DNA from: Trabulsiella odontotermitis
GTDB lineage: Bacteria > Pseudomonadota > Gammaproteobacteria > Enterobacterales > Enterobacteriaceae
Assembly (NCBI RefSeq): GCF_001297775.1
Contig: NZ_LIFX01000005.1
Location: 248,001 to 312,000, forward strand
Direction: 5' to 3'
DNA length: 64,000 nt
Of the stretch, positions 50,294 to 58,650 are shown piece by piece (within the stretch, counting starts at the first letter, position 1; each line of letters starts with the position of its first letter). Position numbers and translations under genes: made by a program. Under the pieces are notes generated by a model that was given only the letters and a program-made list of their open reading frames with translations, had not been told where the DNA came from and searched no databases.

Positions 50294-50713
50294 TTTCTTC
50301 TTCTTCTTCGGTGTGTCGTCCAGCGCCACATTATTGACGTTCGAGGTGCGCAACTGACCTTCTGCCAGCCTGCGCGACAGACGCAGCGTCGCGGTCTCAC
50401 GCGCCAGAAGATGCTGATAATTGGCTTCAATACGCGCCAGCAACTTCTCTTTCAGTTCCGGCTTGCGCGCAATAATCTCCTCAATGGCGGCGCCGTAAAT
50501 CTCTTCTTTCACCTGCCAGGCGTAGATATCGCGGCGGTTTTGCCATTTCATCTTGACCAGCGCGGCGGGAATGGACACCGCCGCCTGTGCTGTTTGTTCA
50601 ATGGCGGCGTTCTTTTCGTTAATCAGCACCGTCAGGTTCTGATGGCGAATAATGTCATCGCTGTTTCTGTCGTCTAAAGTCAAATAGACGTTATTATCTT
50701 CAACATCTTTCAT
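50291..50713 (-). CDS. hypothetical protein, charged helical, poly-Lys tail
   Basis: I do not recognise this 140-residue protein. It has no signal peptide or membrane helix. Most of it should be helical: VKEEIYGAAIEEIIARKPEL and LKEKLLARIEANYQHLLARE are amphipathic and could form a coiled coil. It ends in a five-lysine tail (DDTPKKKKK). Its ATG overlaps the stop of the 137-residue gene before it (ATGA), so the two are almost certainly made together. It lies in the AT-rich island between exbD and gpr. Without an alignment a function cannot be given. Confidence 0.7.
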   Translation of the reverse strand: MKDVEDNNVYLTLDDRNSDDIIRHQNLTVLINEKNAAIEQTAQAAVSIPAALVKMKWQNRRDIYAWQVKEEIYGAAIEEIIARKPELKEKLLARIEANYQHLLARETATLRLSRRLAEGQLRTSNVNNVALDDTPKKKKK

Positions 50714-51123
50714 GTTGATGACTCGTCGAGAAATTTATAAAAAATGGGTGAGTCAGTCTCGCGGGTTATTAAATTAAGCCAAATTTCATTACCGGATTCA
50801 TTAATAAATGTCGTTTTCTCAGTAATAATTTGACTTAATTCCTGAGCATCAATTTCACCTTCCACTTGTAAATCATTCAATGCCCGGGCAAAAGCTTCAA
50901 TTTTAATCACGCGAAACAGACGGTCTTTAATATGGCGGTCACGCTCTTCCAGCAACATATTTCGCGACTGACCGTTATGCGCCACGGTCGCTAAAATATG
51001 TTTTTCATGACTGGCCAGCGTGCTTGTATTTTGCGTTAGATTAGCATTTTTATCTGCCTCCCCGGTTTCCTTTTCCATTGCGGATAAGTGGAAACGAGCC
51101 GGGATAAGCGTCTCGGGTATCAT
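50710..51123 (-). CDS. hypothetical protein, soluble, first of a coupled pair
   Basis: An unrecognised protein of 137 residues, with no signal peptide or membrane helix. It is charged and mostly helical in its centre (MLLEERDRHIKDRLFRVIKI), followed by ALNDLQVEGEIDAQEL and a more hydrophobic end, NEIWLNLITRETDSPIFYKF. The ATG at 51123 has AAGGA about eight bases upstream. The coding DNA is markedly more AT-rich than exbBD or gpr next to it, suggesting horizontal origin. It is translationally coupled to the following 140-residue gene and divergent from the 167-residue membrane protein. Confidence 0.68.
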   Translation of the reverse strand: MIPETLIPARFHLSAMEKETGEADKNANLTQNTSTLASHEKHILATVAHNGQSRNMLLEERDRHIKDRLFRVIKIEAFARALNDLQVEGEIDAQELSQIITEKTTFINESGNEIWLNLITRETDSPIFYKFLDESST

Positions 51124-51225
51124 CGATGATGTCCTTTTTATTCAACAGAATAGAGGGGATGCAGAATTGAGGTTCGTTGACAATATCATGGTGTAATTTT
51201 AAAATCAAAAAAAATGGAGCAAGCC

Positions 51226-51729
51226 ATGAATAGCATAATTTATTTTGTGATAGCACTGTTATTGCTCACAGCGGTAATTCTTTTCTTAATGCCCGGGATC
51301 AATAAAAAGCCGCGTGGCGAGGGCCAGTCAGGCCCGGAATCCGTGTATCCGATGAGTAAAGAAGAGGGCGAAGATCACTTTTCGGTGCTCATGAATGCCA
51401 TCACGCCGGTGTGGTACTGGCGGGTGAATCACGAATATATCGATTTTCTGCACGCGACAATTAAACAGATGAGTATGGCGGATATAAATGCCGTGCCGGG
51501 TTTATTTGATGCCCAGCGGCGCTGTAGTGATCTCAATTCAGCGGTATATAAATATTACGACACGTTAAAAAAACGCTGTCTGAATGGCGAGCAGGTTTCA
51601 CGTGCCGATCTCGACGTGCTGAACCTGCAGCAATGTTTCCGCGAATTCAGCCTTGATGCCTGGCCCGCGCTGGTGGCGCTGGTCTGGCCTGAGTTTCAGC
51701 GCCCGTGGATCAATCCGCAGGATATCTGA
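51226..51729 (+). CDS. hypothetical membrane-anchored protein
   Basis: An unrecognised protein of 167 residues. A single N-terminal transmembrane helix (IIYFVIALLLLTAVILFL) is followed by PGINKKPRG, so the bulk probably faces the cytoplasm with an N-out orientation, or it is an uncleaved anchor. The soluble domain is rich in Trp/Tyr (PVWYWRVNHEYIDFLHATIK) and contains two Cys. The ATG at 51226 is chosen because GGAG stands six bases before it; an in-frame ATG at 51214 overlaps that Shine-Dalgarno. It is divergent from the two-gene hypothetical operon with about 100 bases between, so the three may form one system. Confidence 0.7.
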   Translation: MNSIIYFVIALLLLTAVILFLMPGINKKPRGEGQSGPESVYPMSKEEGEDHFSVLMNAITPVWYWRVNHEYIDFLHATIKQMSMADINAVPGLFDAQRRCSDLNSAVYKYYDTLKKRCLNGEQVSRADLDVLNLQQCFREFSLDAWPALVALVWPEFQRPWINPQDI

Positions 51730-51734
51730 AATAA

Positions 51735-51754
51735 CCCCTCTCCGCAGAGAGGGG
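51735..51754. repeat. hairpin between the membrane-protein gene and gpr
   Basis: CCCCTCTC-CGCA-GAGAGGGG, a perfect eight-base stem in a convergent gap, without a T-run on either strand. Confidence 0.6.
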
Positions 51755-51762
51755 GTCGTCAG

Positions 51763-52803
51763 TTACTTATCAGATGACGCCTGCCACAGATTCAACTGCC
51801 CGTCGGCGACGTGTTTATCGATCTGCGCCAGTTCCTCAGCGCTGAACGACAGATTATTCAGCGCCTGAACGTTCTCTTCCAGTTGCTCCGGGCGGCTCGC
51901 GCCAATCAGCACCGACGTTACGCGGTTATCCTTCAACAGCCAGCTCAGCGCCATTTGCGCCATTGACTGACCGCGCTGCTGCGCCATGTCGTGCAGCAGA
52001 CGCAGGCTTCTGAGGTTGCTTTCGCTCAGCATGTTTTCGGTCAGGCCGCGCGCCCTTTTTCCTTCCACCTGCATACGGGAACCGTCCGGGATGCCGTTAA
52101 GGTATTTCCCGGTCAGCAAGCCCTGCGCCAGCGGCGTGAAGGCGATGCAACCGATGCCGTTATCCTGCAGCGTGTCGAGCAGTCCGCTGCTGTCCACCCA
52201 ACGGTTTAACAGGTTGTAGGATGGCTGGTGGATAAGCACCGGGATCTTCCACTCGCGCAGTAACTCCACCATTTTCTGCGTCCGCTCTGGCGAGTAGGAC
52301 GAGATGCCGACATACAGCGCTTTACCGCTCTGCACCGCCTGTGCTAGTGCGGATGCGGTTTCCTCCATTGGCGTTTTTTCATCAACACGATGTGAGTAGA
52401 AGATATCGACATATTCCAGCCCCATTCGTTTCAGGCTCTGGTCGAGACTCGCCAGCAGATATTTACGCGAGCCGCCGGAACCGTACGGACCAGGCCACAT
52501 GTCATAACCCGCTTTCGTGGAGATGATCAATTCGTCGCGATAACCGGCAAAATCATCACGCAACAGGCGGCCAAAGTTTTCTTCAGCGCTACCCGGCGGT
52601 GGGCCATAGTTATTTGCCAGATCAAAATGCGTAATCCCCAGATCGAAGGCTTTACGCAGCAGGGCACGCTGAGAGTCCAGCGCATTGATGTGGCCGAAAC
52701 TATGCCACAGGCCGAGCGACAAGGCGGGTAACTGCAAGCCGCTGTTGCCACAGTAACGATACTGCATCTGCTCGTAACGGGCAGGATTGGCTAACCAGGC
52801 CAT
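51763..52803 (-). CDS. gpr: L-glyceraldehyde 3-phosphate reductase Gpr (YghZ)
   Basis: NADPH-dependent aldo-keto reductase that detoxifies L-glyceraldehyde 3-phosphate and methylglyoxal. It has 346 residues, identical in length to E. coli YghZ, starting MAWLANPARYEQMQYRYCG. It is similar to Kv-channel beta subunits. The catalytic Asp-Tyr pair is in HFDLANNYGPPPG near residue 62, Lys is in IISTKAGYDMWPG, and His is in IFYSHRVDE. The cofactor loop SVLIGASRPEQLEEN is near the C-terminus. It sits between the hypothetical island and yghU. Confidence 0.96.
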   Translation of the reverse strand: MAWLANPARYEQMQYRYCGNSGLQLPALSLGLWHSFGHINALDSQRALLRKAFDLGITHFDLANNYGPPPGSAEENFGRLLRDDFAGYRDELIISTKAGYDMWPGPYGSGGSRKYLLASLDQSLKRMGLEYVDIFYSHRVDEKTPMEETASALAQAVQSGKALYVGISSYSPERTQKMVELLREWKIPVLIHQPSYNLLNRWVDSSGLLDTLQDNGIGCIAFTPLAQGLLTGKYLNGIPDGSRMQVEGKRARGLTENMLSESNLRSLRLLHDMAQQRGQSMAQMALSWLLKDNRVTSVLIGASRPEQLEENVQALNNLSFSAEELAQIDKHVADGQLNLWQASSDK

Positions 52804-52963
52804 GATGTCTCCTTCACTGATTGTTATTTTCGAAACACTGTTTCTATCCTACTCTGTTTGCGACGGCGATCACGTTGCGTTGATCACAACCCGGTGAGAC
52901 GTATGACGGGAAACTGGCTGGGGAGGGAACAACCGGGCGAGAGCCGCCCGGCTGAAATGTCGA

Positions 52964-53830
52964 TTAAGCCTGACGCTTATCTTCCGTACGGGTGTCAAAA
53001 TCGCTGGCGTCATGGCGTTCATGCAGTTGCTCGTCCAGCGGGCCATTGGTTCGATTGACGATGCGCCCACGTTTCACGGCCGGTCGGTTACCGACATCGT
53101 TCGCCCAGCGCAGAATGTTTTTGTAGCTCTGCGCATCAAGGAATTCCGCCGCATTGTAAACGTTGCCGAGCAGCACGTTGCCATACCATGGCCAGATAGC
53201 CATATCGGCGATGGTGTACTCTTCCCCCGCCACATAGCGCCCGCGCGCCAGCTGTTTATCCAGCACATCTAACTGACGTTTCGCTTCCATCGCAAAGCGG
53301 TTGATCGCATATTCAATTTTCTCTGGCGCATAGCTGTAGAAGTGACCAAAGCCACCGCCGAGGAAGGGCGCTGAACCCTGCAGCCAGAACAGCCAGTTAA
53401 GCGTTTCGGTGCGGGCGGCAGGATCTTTCGGTAAGAAGTGACCGAATTTTTCTGCCAGATAGAGCAGGATGTTGCCGGATTCAAATACCCGCGTCGGCGG
53501 TGTGGTGGAATGGTCGAGGAGCGCCGGGATTTTCGAGTTCGGGTTGACGTCCACGAAGCCGCTGGAGAACTGATCGCCTTCGCCGATGCGAATCAGCCAG
53601 GCATCGTATTCTGCGCCAGTGACGCCCAGTGCCAGCAATTCTTCCAGCATGATCGTCACTTTCTGACCGTTCGGCGTACCGAGCGAATAAAGCTGAAGTG
53701 GGTGCTTACCTACAGGGAGTTCTTTTTCGTGCGTGGGGCCGGAGATCGGGCGGTTGATGTTCGCGAACGCGCCGCCGTTGTTCTGTTTCCATTCCCATAC
53801 TTTTGGAGGTTGGTACGTGTTGTCTGACAT
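52964..53830 (-). CDS. yghU: glutathione S-transferase-like disulfide reductase YghU
   Basis: Nu-class GST homologue with disulfide-bond reductase and peroxidase activity towards organic hydroperoxides; it binds two glutathiones. It has 288 residues, as in E. coli. The thioredoxin-like domain includes PLQLYSLGTPNGQKVTIMLEE near residue 45 and the glutathione-binding PALLDHSTTPPTRVFESGNI near residue 110. The helical domain follows from about 140. Together with gss it forms a glutathione-related cluster; the E. coli hyb operon that normally follows is missing. Confidence 0.95.
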   Translation of the reverse strand: MSDNTYQPPKVWEWKQNNGGAFANINRPISGPTHEKELPVGKHPLQLYSLGTPNGQKVTIMLEELLALGVTGAEYDAWLIRIGEGDQFSSGFVDVNPNSKIPALLDHSTTPPTRVFESGNILLYLAEKFGHFLPKDPAARTETLNWLFWLQGSAPFLGGGFGHFYSYAPEKIEYAINRFAMEAKRQLDVLDKQLARGRYVAGEEYTIADMAIWPWYGNVLLGNVYNAAEFLDAQSYKNILRWANDVGNRPAVKRGRIVNRTNGPLDEQLHERHDASDFDTRTEDKRQA

Positions 53831-54016
53831 GTTGGCCTGCCTTTTTCCTGGGTTGTTGAGGCAGTGTAGCAGGAGTTATGGGAAGGGTTTAACGAACTGA
53901 GGCGTTAATGCGCACATGTCACAGCGGTGCTATTATAGCCTCACTTCTGATCGGTCATGCCTGCGCACTGTTCACAGAAGGAATATGCTCAGGTGGTCTT
54001 TTCCTAAGGTTTAAAC

Positions 54017-55888
54017 ATGAGTACAGGAACACAGAGTAGCGATGCCCCATTCGGAACGCTGTTGGGGTATGCGCCAGGTGGCGTTGCAATTTACTCTTCC
54101 AATTACAGCAGTTTAGACCCCGATTTTTCCCACGATGATCCCTCTTTTCGTAGCTATATCGGCAACGAATATATGGGCCACAAATGGCAGTGCGTTGAGT
54201 TTGCGCGCCGCTTTTTATATCTGACCTACGGTTTCGTGTTTACTGACGTTGGCATGGCGTATGAGATCTTCTCGTTACGTTTCCTGCGCGAAGTGGTGAA
54301 TGACAATCTCCATCCGTTGAAGGCGTTTGCCAACGGTTCCCGACGCCCGCCGGTGGCGGGTTCCTTGCTGATCTGGCAAAAAGGCGGCGAATTTCATCAG
54401 ACCGGTCATGTCGCGGTGGTGACGCAACTGGTGGGGAATAAAGTGCGTATCGCCGAGCAGAACGTGGCGCACCAGCCGTTGCCACCGGGGCAACAGTGGA
54501 CCCGCGAGCTGACGCTTGAGGTGAAAGACGGTGACTACACCATTCACGATACTTTCGACGACACCACCATTCTTGGCTGGATGATCCAGACAGACGATGC
54601 GCAGTACAGCCTGCCGCAACCGGCAAGCCCGGCCGGACTCATGGCTATCCACAGCGCGCGACTGGAAAACCACGGTCAGTTTGATGGCAAATGGCTCAAC
54701 GAACAGGATTCGCTCCAGCGCGCTTATGTGCGAGCCAACGGACATGTAATCAACAAAGATCCGTACCAGTATTTCACCATCTCCGAGACTGGCGAGCAGG
54801 AACTGATTAAGGCTACCAACGAACTGCACCTGATGTATCTGCACGCCACCGATAAGGTGCTGAAAGATGACAACCTGCTGGCGTTGTTCGACATCCCGAA
54901 AATTCTCTGGCCGCGACTGCGCCTCTCCTGGCAGCTCCGGCGCCACCATATGATCACTGGTCGTATGGATTTCTGCATGGATGAGCGCGGGCTGAAGGTG
55001 TACGAATACAACGCCGATTCCGCCTCCTGCCATACCGAAGGGGGCGTGATCCTCGAAGAGTGGGCGAAACTGGGCCTTTCGGGTAAAGGCTATAATCCGG
55101 CGGAAGATCTGCTTGATGAACTGACCGGCGCGTGGAGCCACAGCCAGGCGCGTCCGTTCGTGCACATCATGCAGGACAAGGATCTTGAAGAAGATTATCA
55201 CGCGCAGTTTATGCAACGCGCGCTGACGAAAGCCGGTTTTGAAAGCAAAATTCTGCATGGTCTGGGCGAACTGCGCTGGGACGACGCCGGGCAGCTCATC
55301 GATGACGACGGGCGGCACGTGAACTGCGTCTGGAAAACCTGGGCGTGGGAAACCGCCCTTGAGCAGGTGCGGGAAGTCAGTGAAACGGAATACGCGGCGG
55401 TGCCGATTCGTACTGGTCATCCGCAAAATGAGGTGCGCTTGATCGATGTTCTGTTGCGCCCGGAAGTGCTGGTGTTCGAACCGCTGTGGACGGTGATCCC
55501 CGGCAACAAAGCGATTTTACCGGTGCTCTGGTCTCTGTTCCCCGGCCATCGCTATTTGCTGGATACCGATTTCACCGTTACGGAAGACCTGGCGAAAACC
55601 GGTTATGCCGTGAAACCGATCTCTGGCCGCTGCGGCAGCAATATCGATCTGGTCAGCCACGACGATCGTCTGCTCGATCAAAGTTCCGGTAAGTTTGCCG
55701 ACCGTAAAAATATCTACCAGCAACTGTGGTGTCTGCCGAAAGTGGAGGGTAAATACATTCAGGTTTGTACCTTCACCGTGGGCGGTAACTACGGCGGTTC
55801 CTGCCTGCGCGGCGATGAGTCACTGGTGATTAAAAAAGAGAGCGACATCGAACCGCTGATTGTGCTGAAGGATAAGGATTTTCTGTGA
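54017..55888 (+). CDS. gss: bifunctional glutathionylspermidine synthetase/amidase Gss
   Basis: Makes and hydrolyses glutathionylspermidine, linking glutathione and polyamine pools. It has 623 residues. The N-terminal CHAP-type amidase (about 1-195) has the catalytic Cys59 in GHKWQCVEFARR and His in TGHVAVVTQL. The C-terminal ATP-grasp synthetase (about 206-623) has EYNADSASCHTEGG near residue 337 and YAVKPISGRCGSNIDL near 533. It is divergent from yghU. The paralogue ygiC, without an amidase, lies at 25-26 kb. It ends at a strong hairpin. Confidence 0.97.
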   Translation: MSTGTQSSDAPFGTLLGYAPGGVAIYSSNYSSLDPDFSHDDPSFRSYIGNEYMGHKWQCVEFARRFLYLTYGFVFTDVGMAYEIFSLRFLREVVNDNLHPLKAFANGSRRPPVAGSLLIWQKGGEFHQTGHVAVVTQLVGNKVRIAEQNVAHQPLPPGQQWTRELTLEVKDGDYTIHDTFDDTTILGWMIQTDDAQYSLPQPASPAGLMAIHSARLENHGQFDGKWLNEQDSLQRAYVRANGHVINKDPYQYFTISETGEQELIKATNELHLMYLHATDKVLKDDNLLALFDIPKILWPRLRLSWQLRRHHMITGRMDFCMDERGLKVYEYNADSASCHTEGGVILEEWAKLGLSGKGYNPAEDLLDELTGAWSHSQARPFVHIMQDKDLEEDYHAQFMQRALTKAGFESKILHGLGELRWDDAGQLIDDDGRHVNCVWKTWAWETALEQVREVSETEYAAVPIRTGHPQNEVRLIDVLLRPEVLVFEPLWTVIPGNKAILPVLWSLFPGHRYLLDTDFTVTEDLAKTGYAVKPISGRCGSNIDLVSHDDRLLDQSSGKFADRKNIYQQLWCLPKVEGKYIQVCTFTVGGNYGGSCLRGDESLVIKKESDIEPLIVLKDKDFL

Positions 55889-55893
55889 GAAGA

Positions 55894-55919
55894 GCCGCGC
55901 TTCGTGAGTGAAGCGCGGC
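55894..55919. terminator. hairpin between gss and the MFS gene
   Basis: GCCGCGCTTC / GAAGCGCGGC, a perfect ten-base stem with a six-base loop, lies in a convergent gap. There is no T-run, so it may be a Rho-independent terminator only in a weak sense or a 3'-end stabiliser. Confidence 0.6.
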
Positions 55920-55926
55920 AACTGAG

Positions 55927-57267
55927 TTACAGCGCAGGTTGCGCAACAGGCTGGCAACGCCACATTTTGTACAGCGTGGCGCAGGCGGCGATCAGTGCCG
56001 GAGCGCCGAGGAACATCAGGATGCTGTCGGCCTGCCACTGCATCGACAGCAACTGAGCGCTCATCATCGTACCCGCCACGCCACCAAAGCGACCTACGCC
56101 CTGCATCCATGCAATGCCCGTTGCGCGACACTGCGTCGGGTAGAACGTAGCCGCCAGTGTCTGCATGCCGGACTGCGCGCCGTTCATGGTGATCCCCATC
56201 AGGAAAATCAGCCCGCCAAACAGCCAGATATGGCTGTTTTCCTGCGCCATCAGGATGATGAACAACGTGGTAACGATGAACCCCACCGAGACCACTTTAT
56301 GCGCTTCCCAACGGTCCATCAGCCAGCCGGCCAGCAGAATGCCCGCGGTGCCGCCAAAGGTGAACAGCGAGGTGAGCAGCGCGGACTGTTCCATCTCATA
56401 ACCCATACCCTGCATCAGGGTGGGCATCCAGCTCAGCAGCACGTAATAGATCACCAGCCCCATAAAATAGCTCATCCACAACATCAGCGTGCCGGGCAGA
56501 TACGCCGCGCTGAACAGTTGCGTCACGCTGCCTTTCTTCTGCGTTGTTTGCTCTTCGTGGAGCGAAAAGCGGCTCACCTGCGCAAGATCCTGATCAACAA
56601 AACGGCGCAGGATCCGTTTGATTTTCACCACGTTATTGCCGCGATTCACCAGGTATTTCACCGACTCCGGCAGCAGCCAGACCAGCAATACTGTCAGCAC
56701 TAACGGCGCGGCGGCGCCAAGCAACAAGACGCTGTGCCAGCCATGCGCCGGAATGAGCCAGGAAGATATAGCCCCACCGCCTGCCGCACCAAGCGGAAAG
56801 CCGCAGTACATAGTGTTGATGGTCAGGGAGCGGCAGCGCTGCGGCGCATACTCCGACATCAGCGTAATGGCGTTCGGCATGGCGGCGCCGAGCCCAAGCC
56901 CGGTCAGGAAGCGCCACAGCGTCAGGGTGTTGATCGACTGCGCATACGCTGTCCCCAGACTGGCGAGCCCGAAGAACAGGCAGGAAAAGACCAGCACGCG
57001 TTTGCGGCCAATGCTGTCTGAAATCGGACCTGCAATCAACGCGCCCAGTGACAGGCCGAGCAGGGCGGCGCTGAGCACCGGGCCGAGATCTTGTTTTTTG
57101 ATCCCCCAGTCGCTGGAGAGTGCAGGCGCGATGTAGCCCATCGCTGCCGTGTCAAAACCGTCAATCGCCAGCACCAGAAAACCAAGAATAATGATCGTCC
57201 AGTGGAACCACGAAAAGCGGCTGTCGTCGATAGCGTGTTGAATGTTCATGCCGCCGGATACGGTCAT
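55927..57267 (-). CDS. MFS transporter, aromatic acid:H+ symporter (AAHS) type
   Basis: Inner-membrane transporter with 12 predicted helices and 446 residues. The N-terminal half has the family motif ILGFLVLAIDGFDTAAMGYI in helix 1 (DGxD), and the MFS loop GPISDSIGRKRVL between helices 2 and 3. A second such loop, LMDRWEAHKVVS, comes after helix 8. Family members carry 4-hydroxybenzoate, benzoate or similar acids. Here the gene follows dmlA on the same strand, so malate, tartrate or a related acid is an inferred substrate. The start at 57267 has GGGGAG well spaced. E. coli has no counterpart next to gss. Confidence 0.85.
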   Translation of the reverse strand: MTVSGGMNIQHAIDDSRFSWFHWTIIILGFLVLAIDGFDTAAMGYIAPALSSDWGIKKQDLGPVLSAALLGLSLGALIAGPISDSIGRKRVLVFSCLFFGLASLGTAYAQSINTLTLWRFLTGLGLGAAMPNAITLMSEYAPQRCRSLTINTMYCGFPLGAAGGGAISSWLIPAHGWHSVLLLGAAAPLVLTVLLVWLLPESVKYLVNRGNNVVKIKRILRRFVDQDLAQVSRFSLHEEQTTQKKGSVTQLFSAAYLPGTLMLWMSYFMGLVIYYVLLSWMPTLMQGMGYEMEQSALLTSLFTFGGTAGILLAGWLMDRWEAHKVVSVGFIVTTLFIILMAQENSHIWLFGGLIFLMGITMNGAQSGMQTLAATFYPTQCRATGIAWMQGVGRFGGVAGTMMSAQLLSMQWQADSILMFLGAPALIAACATLYKMWRCQPVAQPAL

Positions 57268-57330
57268 ATGGATCTCCCCTGCCTGAAGTGGATGTTTACA
57301 GAATGGTTGTTATGTTTTCTTGTATTTGCC

Positions 57331-57365
57331 TGTATATACATCCGGAAAGGCGGGGGGTATGTCAA
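57331..57365 (-). promoter_or_regulatory. candidate promoter of the MFS gene
   Basis: The minus strand carries TTGACA at 57365-57360 and TGTATA/TATATA hexamers ending at 57331, with 18-21 base spacing. It lies inside the 194-base gap after dmlA, so the transporter may have its own promoter besides read-through. Confidence 0.35.
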
Positions 57366-57461
57366 ATTTTGTTTGATGAAATGTTAACTATGTGTTGTTT
57401 TTGAGGGCGTCGCATACCTGTCTGCTCTGCCCTCATAAGATTAGCAATCCAGTACCCGTCG

Positions 57462-58547
57462 TTAGCCTTGAATGGCCTGGCAAATGGCTTCCCCGACCTG
57501 TTGTGTGGAGGCCTGGCCTTTCATATCCGGGGTTTTGGGGCCACTGGCAATGGTCTGCTCAATGGCAGTTAAAATACCGTTGTGGGCCGTGTGGTAGCGT
57601 TCATCACCTTCACCAAGGAAGTCGAGCATCATCGCACCGGCCCAGATCGTGGCGATAGGGTTGGCAATATTCTTGCCATAGATGTCCGGTGCGGAACCAT
57701 GAACCGGTTCGAACAACGACGGAAAGGTGCGCTGTGGGTTGAGGTTGGCAGACGGCGCGATGCCAATCGTTCCCGTACAGGCCGGGCCGAGATCGGAAAG
57801 AATATCGCCAAACAGATTCGACGCGACAACCACGTCAAAACGTTCCGGCTGCAGGACAAAACGCGCGCATAATACATCGATATGCTGTTTATCCCAGCGA
57901 ATGTCCGGGTAATGGCTTGCCATGGCTTCAACACGTTCATCCCAGAAAGGCATGCTGATTGCCAGTCCATTAGATTTCGTGGCTGAAGTCAGTGTCTTGC
58001 GAGGGCGACTCTGTGCCAGTTCGAAGGCGTAGCGCAGGATGCGATCCACACCACGGCGGGTAAATACGGATTCCTGAATCACCACTTCATGCTCGGTACC
58101 AGGATTAACACGCCCACCGAGAGACGAGTATTCCCCTTCGGTATTTTCACGTACGACGTAGAAATCAATATCACCCGCCTGTTTGCCTGCCAGCGGGCAG
58201 GGCACGCCGGGGAACAGACGCACCGGACGGAGGTTGACGTACTGATCGAACTCGCGACGAAACTTCAACAGTGATCCCCACAGGGAAACATGATCAGGTA
58301 CGGTGTCCGGCCAGCCGACGGCGCCGAAATAGATGGCGTCAAAATCCTTAAGCTGCGCATGCCAGTCGTCGGGCATCATTTTGCCGTGGTGCAAATAATA
58401 CTCACAGCTGGCCCATTCGATCTGCTCAAAACTGAGCGACAAATCCCAGCGTTCGGCAGCCGCCTGCAACACGCGAATGCCTTCTGGCAGAACTTCTTTA
58501 CCAATACCATCCCCGGGAATGGCAGCAATACGAAAGGTTTTCTTCAT
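57462..58547 (-). CDS. dmlA: D-malate dehydrogenase (decarboxylating) DmlA
   Basis: NAD-dependent oxidative decarboxylase of D-malate (also L-tartrate to some extent), giving pyruvate and CO2. It has 361 residues from the ATG at 58547 (MKKTFRIAAIPGDGIGKEVL), exactly the E. coli DmlA (YeaU) length, with near-identical motifs. The isocitrate/isopropylmalate dehydrogenase family features include the substrate-binding Arg in LRPVRLFPG, Lys and Asp in NLFGDILSDLG, and the NAD-site EPVHGSAPDIYGKNIANP. It is divergent from its regulator dmlR. In E. coli the pair lies elsewhere on the chromosome. Confidence 0.94.
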   Translation of the reverse strand: MKKTFRIAAIPGDGIGKEVLPEGIRVLQAAAERWDLSLSFEQIEWASCEYYLHHGKMMPDDWHAQLKDFDAIYFGAVGWPDTVPDHVSLWGSLLKFRREFDQYVNLRPVRLFPGVPCPLAGKQAGDIDFYVVRENTEGEYSSLGGRVNPGTEHEVVIQESVFTRRGVDRILRYAFELAQSRPRKTLTSATKSNGLAISMPFWDERVEAMASHYPDIRWDKQHIDVLCARFVLQPERFDVVVASNLFGDILSDLGPACTGTIGIAPSANLNPQRTFPSLFEPVHGSAPDIYGKNIANPIATIWAGAMMLDFLGEGDERYHTAHNGILTAIEQTIASGPKTPDMKGQASTQQVGEAICQAIQG

Positions 58548-58595
58548 ACCAGCTCTCACTTATCAGCGATAAAAATTGACTTCCCCTTTATCCTA

Positions 58596-58616
58596 TAATT
58601 GACTGATTCATAATTA
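58596..58616. promoter_or_regulatory. LysR-type T-N11-A palindrome between dmlA and dmlR
   Basis: TAATT-GACTGATTCAT-AATTA is a symmetric repeat with exactly 11 bases between its arms, centred in the 103-base divergent gap. This is the classic site form of LysR-type regulators, so it is probably the DmlR operator. Confidence 0.65.
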
Positions 58617-58650
58617 ATCCTGCTAACTGGTGAAACATAAAACACAGATC

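Noticed and set aside
54275-55426. 383-codon frame antisense to gss
   Set aside because: Shadow frame; the plus-strand Gss is complete with both domains.
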